Notes under the pieces: generated by a model
Databases searched by the model: none
What the model was told of the DNA's origin: nothing
What the model saw: only the letters and a program-made list of their open reading frames with translations
From: a virus
Strand: one strand, 5' to 3'
DNA: 22,359 nucleotides
IMG/VR virus record: IMGVR_UViG_3300027721_000083
Span: 1 to 22,359 of that record
Position numbers and translations under genes: made by a program
In this document: positions 14,691 to 21,704 of the stretch, in pieces
How positions within the stretch are numbered: the first letter of the stretch is position 1
Layout of the letters: every line of letters begins with the position of its first letter

Positions 14691-15962
14691 ATGGCATACA
14701 ATAAACCCACTGCTAATCAGATTTCTCTAGGTTCATCTACGAATCTGGACCAAGTTATCAATCCCTCTGGCGTGTGGATTGGTAGTCCTACGAATTTGCA
14801 GGGCGCACAAGGATCGCAGGGTGTGCAAGGGGTTCAGGGGGTTCAAGGTACCCAAGGTGTGCAGGGAGTTCAGGGCGCGACCGGAACTCAAGGTCTTACT
14901 GGTGCACAGGGACTCACTGGTGCACAGGGTATAATTGGTGTGCAGGGTGTGCAAGGCGTTCAAGGCACACAGGGCGTTCAAGGACCGGGAGGATTGACGA
15001 CCACCGACGCAACCACCCTCGACTCTCTAGACTCGACCGATTTCGAAAGACGTTACCCACTCTCAAATACCGGCATGACTGCGGGATGGTACACGATTGC
15101 GGCTAACTTCGGTAGCCGCGCTTTCGGTAAGTTCACACTCATCGACCAGACTTCATCCGCGCATCAGAGTGTAAGCTTCGAAGCATCACACCACTATGGC
15201 GCAGGAAATGCCATTACTGTAACCCACAACGCAGCATTCTCAATCTCACCGTTCCGATACATTCGAATTATGGAAGGCGGCACCTATGACGGTGCTATGC
15301 TTCAAGTCTATGTTGACAGTACGATAAGTGGAACTGGTCTTGTCGTCATGACCGCAAATAACCAGATTGCGGGGTGGGTGGTCAAGTCATTCATTCCTGC
15401 GGCATCAGACCCCGGCACCGTAAACGTATTCGCTTCGCTGACCAATACAGCAGCAAACGTTGACCTCGACATGAATGGTGCGGGTAACAACATTCTTATC
15501 ACCACTGGTAACGTCTATGCGGGTGGAGATACTACTCAGTATCAGGTCATTCACAAGGGATGTACGGCTGAACCGCTACAGTTAGGAAGTCTCGGTGTCG
15601 GCACGGCTGCGTCTGGAACAACCGGTGAAATCCGTGCGACCAACAACATCACCGCATACTACTCGGACATGCGCCTCAAGGATAAGCTATACAACATCCC
15701 CGGTGCGCTCCATAAGGTCATGTCGCTGTCTGGATTCTACTTCACTCCTAACCAAATCGCACAGGATTTCGGCTACGAACTCAAGCGTGAGGTGGGTGTC
15801 TCGGCGCAAGAGGTGGAAGCAGTCCTACCAGAAGCCGTTGCGCCTGCGCCTATCTCCGACGAATACCTGACCGTCCGCTATGAGAAACTGGTGCCGCTAT
15901 TGATTGAAGCCATCAAGGAACTCAAGCAGGAGTTGGACGAACTGAAAGCCAAGGTGAACTGA
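14691..15962 (+). CDS. Collagen-like tail fibre protein with C-terminal peptidase_S74 chaperone
   Basis: 423 residues. The N-terminus ([20 protein letters not shown]) is paralogous to that of the 1028-aa fibre, indicating the same docking site. Gly-X-Y repeats, mainly GVQG and GTQG, run about 37-100. '[15 protein letters not shown]' links to a beta domain at about 115-300 containing [20 protein letters not shown] and a [19 protein letters not shown] segment typical of phage fibre heads. The S74 domain begins at Ser325-Asp326 (SDMRLKDKL), followed by [15 protein letters not shown] and a terminal Leu/Lys/Glu helix. Cleavage between Ser325 and Asp326 is predicted from the family. No convincing Shine-Dalgarno precedes the ATG; the start is fixed by the conserved N-terminus. 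The next gene starts 1 nt after the stop. Confidence 0.9.
   Translation: MAYNKPTANQISLGSSTNLDQVINPSGVWIGSPTNLQGAQGSQGVQGVQGVQGTQGVQGVQGATGTQGLTGAQGLTGAQGIIGVQGVQGVQGTQGVQGPGGLTTTDATTLDSLDSTDFERRYPLSNTGMTAGWYTIAANFGSRAFGKFTLIDQTSSAHQSVSFEASHHYGAGNAITVTHNAAFSISPFRYIRIMEGGTYDGAMLQVYVDSTISGTGLVVMTANNQIAGWVVKSFIPAASDPGTVNVFASLTNTAANVDLDMNGAGNNILITTGNVYAGGDTTQYQVIHKGCTAEPLQLGSLGVGTAASGTTGEIRATNNITAYYSDMRLKDKLYNIPGALHKVMSLSGFYFTPNQIAQDFGYELKREVGVSAQEVEAVLPEAVAPAPISDEYLTVRYEKLVPLLIEAIKELKQELDELKAKVN
14799..14990 (+). repeat. Collagen-like Gly-X-Y coding repeat of the 423-aa fibre
   Basis: About 64 residues, mainly GVQG and GTQG triplets, with no Gly-X-Gly slip. It ends with GPGG, one of the few prolines in any collagen block of this window. 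Confidence 0.88.
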
Positions 15963-15963
15963 C

Positions 15964-17457
15964 ATGCCAGTTCCTACCTATCCTAGCGCAATCACGCTGA
16001 CCGATATTCAGACCGAATTCGGCGGCAGCAATCCGGCATCCCTGAACGAATACTACTCGGGTGGAACCTATGTCAGCAGTGGCATTGCGAACTCCACCGG
16101 CACGGTCATTCCTACGAGCGGCGCAATCAACTTCCTGAACTTCTCAGGTGCGGTTTCGTTTCCGGTTGACCCAACACAGCCTACAATACTAGACCACTGG
16201 CACGGTAAGTGGAGTTGGAATAACGAGTTGATGTATGATATGTTTGTGAGTAATAAAACAGGTCACATCTACGCTAGGTCGGTCAGCGCAAACGGCTTCT
16301 GGTGTCTGGATGGGTCGGGCGCAAAGGTGTTCGCGAACAATTATACTTCTCAGCAATATAGGTGGGCTACGTCTCAAAAAAATCCATATTACATCTACTG
16401 GAACAGTGGGAGTGGAGTCACGCTGCGTATTGGAAAATCCTCTAACACCGGAGTCATAGTAAAGCAATCCAACATCAATTGGGGAGCAGGCAATACTTCG
16501 GCTTACCCTTGGTCATTAGCACCAATATCCGGAACATCCAATGCGACCACCTCCGTATTCGGTGTATTCTCAAACAGTACCAATCTCGCTGCTGCCACAG
16601 GCACCATCTGTAAAATCAACGCGACGGATATGGTTACGGTTGAGTGGGCAAAGACAACCTCGGTCAGTGCCTCTGATTTAACATCCAATATTAGACCGAC
16701 TTTTATCTTTGCCACAGGCGATGAGAGTCAGGTGATTGTTTCCGGTGCGAGAGGTACGAGCAATACCGTAGTGTTGGTTCTAGCCGCATCATCCGGAGCC
16801 ACAGTACAGAGTTGGCAGACCGCGCCCCAGTATACTATGTTGCGCAAGCCAACGGCGGCTAACAATATCGCATTACAAAATACCTTTATGCTCAATTTGA
16901 AATCCAACACCGGAGCAAATGTTGCTAATCTATACATTTCCAATACATCGTGGAAATCAACCGGCGCGATTTATGGCTATGACGTAGACTACGATTCCAA
17001 CATCTATTGCGCGGGTCGTAGAGTAGTAGGTGGCGGAGGCGCATATGAAGTTATGGTTGCGAAGTACAACACTTCTGGAACTCGACAGTGGCAAGTAAAG
17101 ATTGCGCCTACGAACTCAGCGAATGGTTTGTTGGTTAACGGTTTCGCTGCCACCAATAATAGAGTTATCCTTCAACTAGAGGAATTCACTGAAACTTTTG
17201 ATGGTAAGAAGTGGTATACGAGTAGTTATGGTGTGGTTAGGTATGTAAGTATCGACGCGGCATCCGGAAATACCGGAACCATTGGTGAGTATACCGTCAC
17301 AACCGATACTACGAGCGTTTGGTCTGCGGGAACCGGAAACACTGGATTGTGGGCATATACGTACAGTCCAAGAGACACTTACGACTTTACACTGGCAGCT
17401 AATACCCTTGGCGGCGGAACCGCTAATGCGGGAACCTTCACGGCGACAGCACTATGA
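15964..17457 (+). CDS. IQTEFGGSNP-family structural protein with putative beta-propeller adhesin domain
   Basis: 497 residues. Residues 10-62 carry the phage fibre N-terminus (IQTEFGGSNPASLNEYYSGG...PTSGAINFLNFSGA), shared with 13572-14099. The remainder is all-beta and rich in Ser, Thr, Asn and aromatic residues. The segment at about 337-381 (DVDYDSNIYCAGRRV, then MVAKYNTSGTRQWQVKI) resembles one blade of an SBBP-type beta-propeller. Earlier parts (KTGHIYARSVSANGFWCLDG, about 95-115) could be diverged blades. It begins 1 nt after an S74 fibre and overlaps a sulfotransferase-like gene by 4 nt (ATGA). A receptor-binding or glycan-binding tip is inferred. The blade count cannot be fixed by eye, so the propeller call is tentative, while the fibre N-terminus is secure. 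Confidence 0.78.
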   Translation: MPVPTYPSAITLTDIQTEFGGSNPASLNEYYSGGTYVSSGIANSTGTVIPTSGAINFLNFSGAVSFPVDPTQPTILDHWHGKWSWNNELMYDMFVSNKTGHIYARSVSANGFWCLDGSGAKVFANNYTSQQYRWATSQKNPYYIYWNSGSGVTLRIGKSSNTGVIVKQSNINWGAGNTSAYPWSLAPISGTSNATTSVFGVFSNSTNLAAATGTICKINATDMVTVEWAKTTSVSASDLTSNIRPTFIFATGDESQVIVSGARGTSNTVVLVLAASSGATVQSWQTAPQYTMLRKPTAANNIALQNTFMLNLKSNTGANVANLYISNTSWKSTGAIYGYDVDYDSNIYCAGRRVVGGGGAYEVMVAKYNTSGTRQWQVKIAPTNSANGLLVNGFAATNNRVILQLEEFTETFDGKKWYTSSYGVVRYVSIDAASGNTGTIGEYTVTTDTTSVWSAGTGNTGLWAYTYSPRDTYDFTLAANTLGGGTANAGTFTATAL

Positions 17458-18158
17458 TAATTTCACCAGACAAAACCAAGGTCTTCCTTGCTGTTACCAA
17501 GAACGGCTCAACCACTGTGGAGCATCTGTTGTCTCAGATTCCCGGTGTCATTCATCTGAACGACATGAAGGTAAGGCACGGAAATCGCTGCGACCTTCAA
17601 TCTCAGACAGAACAAAATCCCCTGTTAGCGGGTATGGATGCTTGGGCAGTCGAGTGCTATGCGTTCATCCGTAACCCCGCAGACCGCTTCTTCTCAGCCT
17701 GTAACTACCTCAAGCGATTCCCGTATGCGCTCGTCAACCTGTTTCCAGAGAAATTCTCCATCGAAGAGTTTGCCATTCCTGCTAATGATTATCAGCGCAG
17801 ATGGACTCTAGCCGAATGGTTTTCTATGCCACTGGCTCTCAGGGTGAGAATTCGCAATCTGACCGTAGAGGATTTTCTGAGCATTCCCCAATATCGACTC
17901 GGCTACGTCATGCGCGAACAGTGGCACTGGTTTGAGTCGGGAACAACAGGACTTCGCTATGACGACTTCCAGAACGAGACTCGCAGGCTAATTGGACTCT
18001 TCGGCGGCGATACGACGGTAAACATTCCAAACCTGAATGCTGCGGACGATTTTCCGACAGCCACACCATACGTCAAAACTCACGACATTTACATGGAAAT
18101 GCACCGTCGATATGAGCTAGATTATCGACTATTAGAAGCATACGGCATAGACCACTAA
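17454..18158 (+). CDS. Sulfotransferase-family protein (PAPS-dependent, putative) 2
   Basis: 234 residues. The phosphosulfate loop is VTKNGSTTVEHLL (about 14-26) after the strand KVFLA. The 3'-phosphate motif is FIRNPADRFFSACNYLKRF, with Arg73 and Ser81 at the same 8-residue spacing as in the first sulfotransferase. A middle region with YRLGYVMREQWHWF and LRYDDFQNETRRL recalls the family's acceptor-side loops and 'yE.L..d' strand; the end (RRYELDYRLLEAYGI) matches the closing 'Y..D...l..yG' pattern. It has no signal peptide or membrane anchor and is predicted cytoplasmic. Outside the two PAPS motifs it shows little similarity to the protein at 14102, so recent duplication is unlikely. Its start overlaps the stop of the IQTEFGGSNP/propeller protein (ATGA), which implies coupled translation. 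The acceptor is unknown. Confidence 0.75.
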   Translation: MIISPDKTKVFLAVTKNGSTTVEHLLSQIPGVIHLNDMKVRHGNRCDLQSQTEQNPLLAGMDAWAVECYAFIRNPADRFFSACNYLKRFPYALVNLFPEKFSIEEFAIPANDYQRRWTLAEWFSMPLALRVRIRNLTVEDFLSIPQYRLGYVMREQWHWFESGTTGLRYDDFQNETRRLIGLFGGDTTVNIPNLNAADDFPTATPYVKTHDIYMEMHRRYELDYRLLEAYGIDH

Positions 18159-18169
18159 AGGACACCACA

Positions 18170-18466
18170 ATGAAAATTCGACCAGTCTACAACTTCCTCC
18201 TGCTGCGCCGCTCTTGGATTGGCGGCATCACCATCTACCCGTTCATCTTCTTCAAGCGCACTCGCGAGGAAGTGACCGACCGGCTGTTCCGGCATGAGTT
18301 GGAGCATATCTATCAGGTGCGGGAAGAGGGTTGGTTCCGATTCTACTTCACCTATATCCTAGAGTCCATTCGCCATGGCTATAAGGGTAATAAGTACGAA
18401 ATCGCAGCCGACCTGTTGGAAAACACCCCTCTGACGGCTGAAGAGCGAGCATTGAAAGACTCCTAA
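18170..18466 (+). CDS. Small HExxH-motif protein (putative zinc metallopeptidase-like)
   Basis: 98 residues. RHELEHIYQV contains His42-Glu43-x-x-His46, the zinc-binding HExxH signature. Glu77, in YEIAADL, is a candidate third ligand, which would give a gluzincin-like arrangement. The sequence before the motif (VYNFLLLRRSWIGGITIYPFIFF) is hydrophobic and could be a membrane-associated segment or buried core. The segment GWFRFYFTYILESIRHGY after it is aromatic-rich. Similar compact proteins with RHE..H..Q and a downstream YE..A are known in bacteria and phages, but their substrates are not established. AAAGGA overlapping the previous stop provides a good ribosome site 7 nt before the ATG. Placement between fibre and neck genes would suit a role in virion maturation, but this is inference; HExxH alone can be fortuitous in a short protein. 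Confidence 0.7.
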   Translation: MKIRPVYNFLLLRRSWIGGITIYPFIFFKRTREEVTDRLFRHELEHIYQVREEGWFRFYFTYILESIRHGYKGNKYEIAADLLENTPLTAEERALKDS

Positions 18467-18469
18467 ATA
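18463..18469 (+). promoter_or_regulatory. Putative T4-type late promoter (CTAAATA) upstream of gene 13
   Basis: CTAAATA overlaps the TAA stop of the HExxH gene and lies 21 nt before the gp13 ATG (18491). A strong AGGAG ribosome site follows at 18481-18485. The spacing suits late transcription of the 13-14-15-16-17 operon. Inferred by similarity to T4 TATAAATA. Confidence 0.55.
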
Positions 18470-18490
18470 GGATACCATCAAGGAGTTACC

Positions 18491-19315
18491 ATGGCTAACC
18501 CAACCGACAGAACAACCCTCAAGGACTACTGCCTGCGCAAGCTAGGCTTTCCGGTCATTGATATCAACGTGGACGACGATCAGGTAGAAGACCGCATTGA
18601 TGATGCGCTGCAAACCTATGCCGAATTCCACTACGATGCGACTCACGCCGACTACCTGATGATCAAGATGACTCCGGAAATGCTCGCGAACGGAAGCAAT
18701 ATCTCGTCGGCTCAGAATGCCAATGGCTCTATTGCGAACTCTACGTATTCATGGGTACCTCTGCCGGATAACGTCATGGGCGTATCCCGCATCTTCCCTC
18801 TCACCGGAACTACAGTCTCGGGTGGTGGAAGCTCGGCTGACTTCAACATCTTCGACCTGAACTACCAGTTGCGCCTGAACGAACTGTACGAATTCACCAG
18901 TTCATCCTACCAGTATTACTGGATTGCTCGTACCCACATCCGTATGCTTGAACTGCTACTGATCGGTCAGAATCCAATTCGGTTCAACAAGCACATGGGT
19001 CGCCTGTACATTGACATGCATTGGCGTGCGCCGGAAGTTCCGGCTAACACCTACATGCTGATTGAGTGCACCCGCGTTCTGGATCCGGTGGAATTCCCCA
19101 AGATCATGAACGACAAGTGGCTCAAGGAATATGCCACCCAACTGATCAAGCGTCAGTGGGGTGAGAACATGAAGAAGTACGGCAACTATACCCTTCCGGG
19201 TGGTATGGTCATCAACGGGCAGGGCATCTATGAGGAAGCTATTGCTGATATCGCTCGGTTGGAACTCCAACTCCGCGACACATGGGAAGAGCCACCACAG
19301 TTCTTGATCGGGTAA
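18491..19315 (+). CDS. 13: T4 gp13-like neck protein (head completion)
   Basis: 274 residues, somewhat shorter than T4 gp13 (309). The diagnostic N-terminus is LKDYCLRKLGFPVIDIN followed by VDDDQVEDRIDDALQTYAEF (residues 9-45). In T4, gp13 binds the portal vertex after DNA packaging and, with gp14, forms the neck to which the tail joins. A middle region (FNIFDLNYQLRLNELYEF; YYWIARTHIRMLELLL) and 'NDKWLKEYATQLIKRQWGEN' also fit the family. The ribosome site AGGAG is 5 nt before the ATG, the best in the window. It starts the block whose order matches T4 genes 13-17. Confidence is high because order, size and sequence agree. Confidence 0.93.
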   Translation: MANPTDRTTLKDYCLRKLGFPVIDINVDDDQVEDRIDDALQTYAEFHYDATHADYLMIKMTPEMLANGSNISSAQNANGSIANSTYSWVPLPDNVMGVSRIFPLTGTTVSGGGSSADFNIFDLNYQLRLNELYEFTSSSYQYYWIARTHIRMLELLLIGQNPIRFNKHMGRLYIDMHWRAPEVPANTYMLIECTRVLDPVEFPKIMNDKWLKEYATQLIKRQWGENMKKYGNYTLPGGMVINGQGIYEEAIADIARLELQLRDTWEEPPQFLIG

Positions 19316-19321
19316 TTCATC

Positions 19322-20248
19322 ATGCCAACTAGCGTCTACTTCAACAACCAGAACGCAACTCGGGAGCAGATGCTCCTTGAGGATCTTGTCATTGAGAGCA
19401 TTCGCAATCATGGCATTGATGTGTACTATCTGCCGCGCACTTCGCAGTCCATCCTCGACTCGCTGTTCGGTGATGATCCGGTCAAGTATTACGATCAAGC
19501 CATCAAGATCGACATGTATCTGGAAACCTTCCAAGACTTCGGTGGTCAGCAGGAATTCTTCTCCAAGTTCGGTCTACAGATTGAAAAGACGGCGCGGCTC
19601 GCAGTCGCCCGTCGCACGTTCGAAAAGTACGTTCCGACCGCACTGCGCCTGATTCCGAAGGAAGGCGACCTGATCTACATGCCTATTCAGCGAAAGCTAA
19701 TGGAAATTAGATTCGTGGAACGCGACATGTCCTTCTTCCAGTTGGGCAAGGTGGTTCCTTACATGTACGGCTTGTCTCTTGAAACCTTCAAGTACAACGG
19801 CGAATTCCTCAACACCGGTATCGAAGAGATTGACGCAGTGGCAGACGAATCCGCACAGTCCATCAACTTCTACGTGTCCAACACATCCTACGGATCATCG
19901 GCAACCTTTGAGCGTGGAGAGGTTGCATTCCAAGGCGCAAGCCCTGCTTCCAACGTCTTCGGCATCGTGGTCAACTTCGACCGTCCCGCAGGCATTCTAC
20001 GGCTGCGCAACATCCGTGGTGAGTTTTACGCGAATACGAACACGGCTAATACGGTTTCCGTTATCACTGGTCAGACCTCGGGTGCGACGGCTAAACTCAC
20101 GACATACACCATCCTCTACAATGCAACGATTCCGCAAGGTGACGTTGCCGACAACGTAATCATCGAAGAGGAAGCCGGATCGTCTACGGGTGCGCCGGGA
20201 AGTGGCGTGATCGACTTCTCCGAGAACAATCCATTTGGTGAGCCATAA
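19322..20248 (+). CDS. 14: T4 gp14-like neck protein (head completion)
   Basis: 308 residues, about 50 longer than T4 gp14 (256). The N-terminal part matches the family: TSVYFNNQNATREQMLLEDL, HGIDVYYLPRTS, AIKIDMYLETFQDFGGQQEF and LQIEKTARLAVARRTF. In T4 it forms the neck with gp13 and closes the filled head. The extra length is explained by residues about 200-262 (EVAFQG...VVNFDRPAGILRLRNIRGEF...SGATAKLTTY), a small beta domain related to one in the following gp15-like protein. The C-terminus (GSGVIDFSENNPFG) resumes the usual gp14 ending. It starts 6 nt after gp13 with no clear Shine-Dalgarno, so it is probably translated by coupling. Its stop shares a base with the next start (TAATG). Confidence 0.92.
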   Translation: MPTSVYFNNQNATREQMLLEDLVIESIRNHGIDVYYLPRTSQSILDSLFGDDPVKYYDQAIKIDMYLETFQDFGGQQEFFSKFGLQIEKTARLAVARRTFEKYVPTALRLIPKEGDLIYMPIQRKLMEIRFVERDMSFFQLGKVVPYMYGLSLETFKYNGEFLNTGIEEIDAVADESAQSINFYVSNTSYGSSATFERGEVAFQGASPASNVFGIVVNFDRPAGILRLRNIRGEFYANTNTANTVSVITGQTSGATAKLTTYTILYNATIPQGDVADNVIIEEEAGSSTGAPGSGVIDFSENNPFGEP

Positions 20249-21252
20249 TGCTAAACTATAACGGTGAACAGATTCACTACTATCACCGCATCATTCGTAA
20301 GCTAGTCGTTAGCTTCGGAAGCCTGTTCAACAACATGCGTCTGGTGCGCTATGCCAACGATGGTACGACTGAGATTGAGCGCATCAATGTGCCTCTCATG
20401 TACGCATCGAAGGAAAAGTTCTACATGCGCATCACGAACTCACCCGATTTCATCAATCCGGTGAACCTCACGCTGCCGCGCATGGCATTTGAAATGAACG
20501 GTATTTCCTACGATCCATTGCGCAAAGTCTCTAATCACACTGAGATTTTCGCAGCCGGTACGCCGCTCGGCTTGAAGAAAGCACGCTACACTCCGTATAA
20601 CTTCGACTTCAACCTGTACTGCTTTGTCCGCAACACCGAAGACGGCGCACAGATCGTGGAGCAGATTCTTCCATTCTTCACGCCGGATTACACGGTGACT
20701 CTGGATTTCGTGGATATCAACGACATGAAGCTCGACGTTCCGATTGTGTTCAACTCCATCACCTACGATGACTCGCATGAAGGTGATACTGAGTCTACCC
20801 GTAGCATCATCTGGACGCTGAACTTCACCGCAAAGGGCTACCTCTTCGGACCTATCGGTGACATTCGCCCCATCAAGAAGTCCATTGCCAATATCTACGA
20901 CAACACGTTTGAGAACAATCCTGTCAAGGAAGTCACGCTCGGCACAGGCACCGGAGACTATAAGTACAATGAGTTGGTCTTCCAAGGGCGCGATGTATCT
21001 GAGGCTACAGCCACCGGCTACGTGCGCACATGGGATAGTACCGCGAACACCCTGACCATCTATGACACCAATGGCGACTTCAAAGCCAACACGCTGCTTG
21101 TCGGCGCAGTCTCGGGAGCTAAGTACAACGTGGCTACCTACGGTGTAGCGAACTCCATCCTCGCGCAGATCACGGTTCAGCCGATTCCTTCCGATGCCAA
21201 CACGGAAGCCGAAGCGTTTGGTTTCTCCACCAATATCAGAGAGTACATGTAA
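20248..21252 (+). CDS. 15: T4 gp15-like tail completion / sheath terminator protein
   Basis: 334 residues against 272 in T4. Recognisable gp15 marks are YYHRIIRKLVVSFGSLFNNM, NVPLMYASKEKFYMRI (47-62; T4 has a closely similar VPITYASKEHF) and 'IVEQILPFFTPDY' (about 136-148). In T4, gp15 forms a hexamer that caps the tail tube and sheath and links the tail to the neck. Residues about 242-301 (ELVFQGRDVSEATATGYVRTW, then NTLTIYDTNGDFKANT and VSGAKYNVATYG) form an added beta domain like that in gp14. Both ends overlap neighbours by one base (TAATG), a tightly coupled operon. The call rests on sequence, gene order and size. Confidence 0.92.
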   Translation: MLNYNGEQIHYYHRIIRKLVVSFGSLFNNMRLVRYANDGTTEIERINVPLMYASKEKFYMRITNSPDFINPVNLTLPRMAFEMNGISYDPLRKVSNHTEIFAAGTPLGLKKARYTPYNFDFNLYCFVRNTEDGAQIVEQILPFFTPDYTVTLDFVDINDMKLDVPIVFNSITYDDSHEGDTESTRSIIWTLNFTAKGYLFGPIGDIRPIKKSIANIYDNTFENNPVKEVTLGTGTGDYKYNELVFQGRDVSEATATGYVRTWDSTANTLTIYDTNGDFKANTLLVGAVSGAKYNVATYGVANSILAQITVQPIPSDANTEAEAFGFSTNIREYM

Positions 21253-21701
21253 TGAGTGAAGTTGAACAGAACCTTGCCACGATTCTAGAGATAGAATCAG
21301 AGGAACGGGTTGTGATTGAGGGTGAGTTGGTGGTCGCAGAGGAACACGCTGTCGTAACCGTCACCGAAGATCCACAGCCTAACACTAATCGTGATGTGGA
21401 GTACGACTACGAGTATACCCGCAATCTCCATCGTGATCTTCTTGAACAGGGGCAGGATGCGCTTCCTGAATTGCTTAAGGTCGCGAAAGAGTCTCAGCAC
21501 CCTCGCGCCTACGAAGTCGCATCCGGCTTCCTCAAGAACCTGTCAGATATGGCAGACAAACTCATGATCCTTCATGAGAAGAAGAAAGCTCTCGACGGTA
21601 AGGAAGGCGGTCCCGGTCCTTCGCAGCAGACCGTGAACATCGACAAGGCTGTTTTCACCGGATCCACGGCTGACCTATTGAAGCAGATCAAGAACAAGTA
21701 A
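21252..21701 (+). CDS. 16: T4 gp16-like small terminase subunit
   Basis: 149 residues, close to T4 gp16 (164). The acidic N-terminus (about 1-50, rich in Glu and Val) is variable. The conserved part starts at NRDVEYDYEYTRNLHRDLLEQGQDALPELLKVA and continues through ESQHPRAYEVASGFLKNLSD to a long helix ending near KKKALDG; this fits the central coiled-coil oligomerisation region. The C-terminal stretch (QQTVNIDKAVFTGSTADLLKQIKNK) is typical of the family and probably contacts gp17. In T4 the subunit forms a ring that recognises viral DNA and regulates the large terminase. It starts by a one-base overlap with gp15 and ends 3 nt before gp17. Confidence 0.92.
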   Translation: MSEVEQNLATILEIESEERVVIEGELVVAEEHAVVTVTEDPQPNTNRDVEYDYEYTRNLHRDLLEQGQDALPELLKVAKESQHPRAYEVASGFLKNLSDMADKLMILHEKKKALDGKEGGPGPSQQTVNIDKAVFTGSTADLLKQIKNK

Positions 21702-21704
21702 ACC

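Noticed and set aside
14102-18158. The two sulfotransferase-like genes as P-loop kinases or recent duplicates of each other
   Set aside because: The loops (NPKTGSQS, TKNGSTT) fit the sulfotransferase phosphosulfate loop rather than Walker A, and the Arg...Ser motif follows at family spacing. Outside these motifs the two proteins share little.
20440-20985. 181-codon minus-strand frame inside gp15
   Set aside because: The plus strand encodes gp15 with conserved YASKEKF and VEQILPFF motifs; the minus frame is a shadow.
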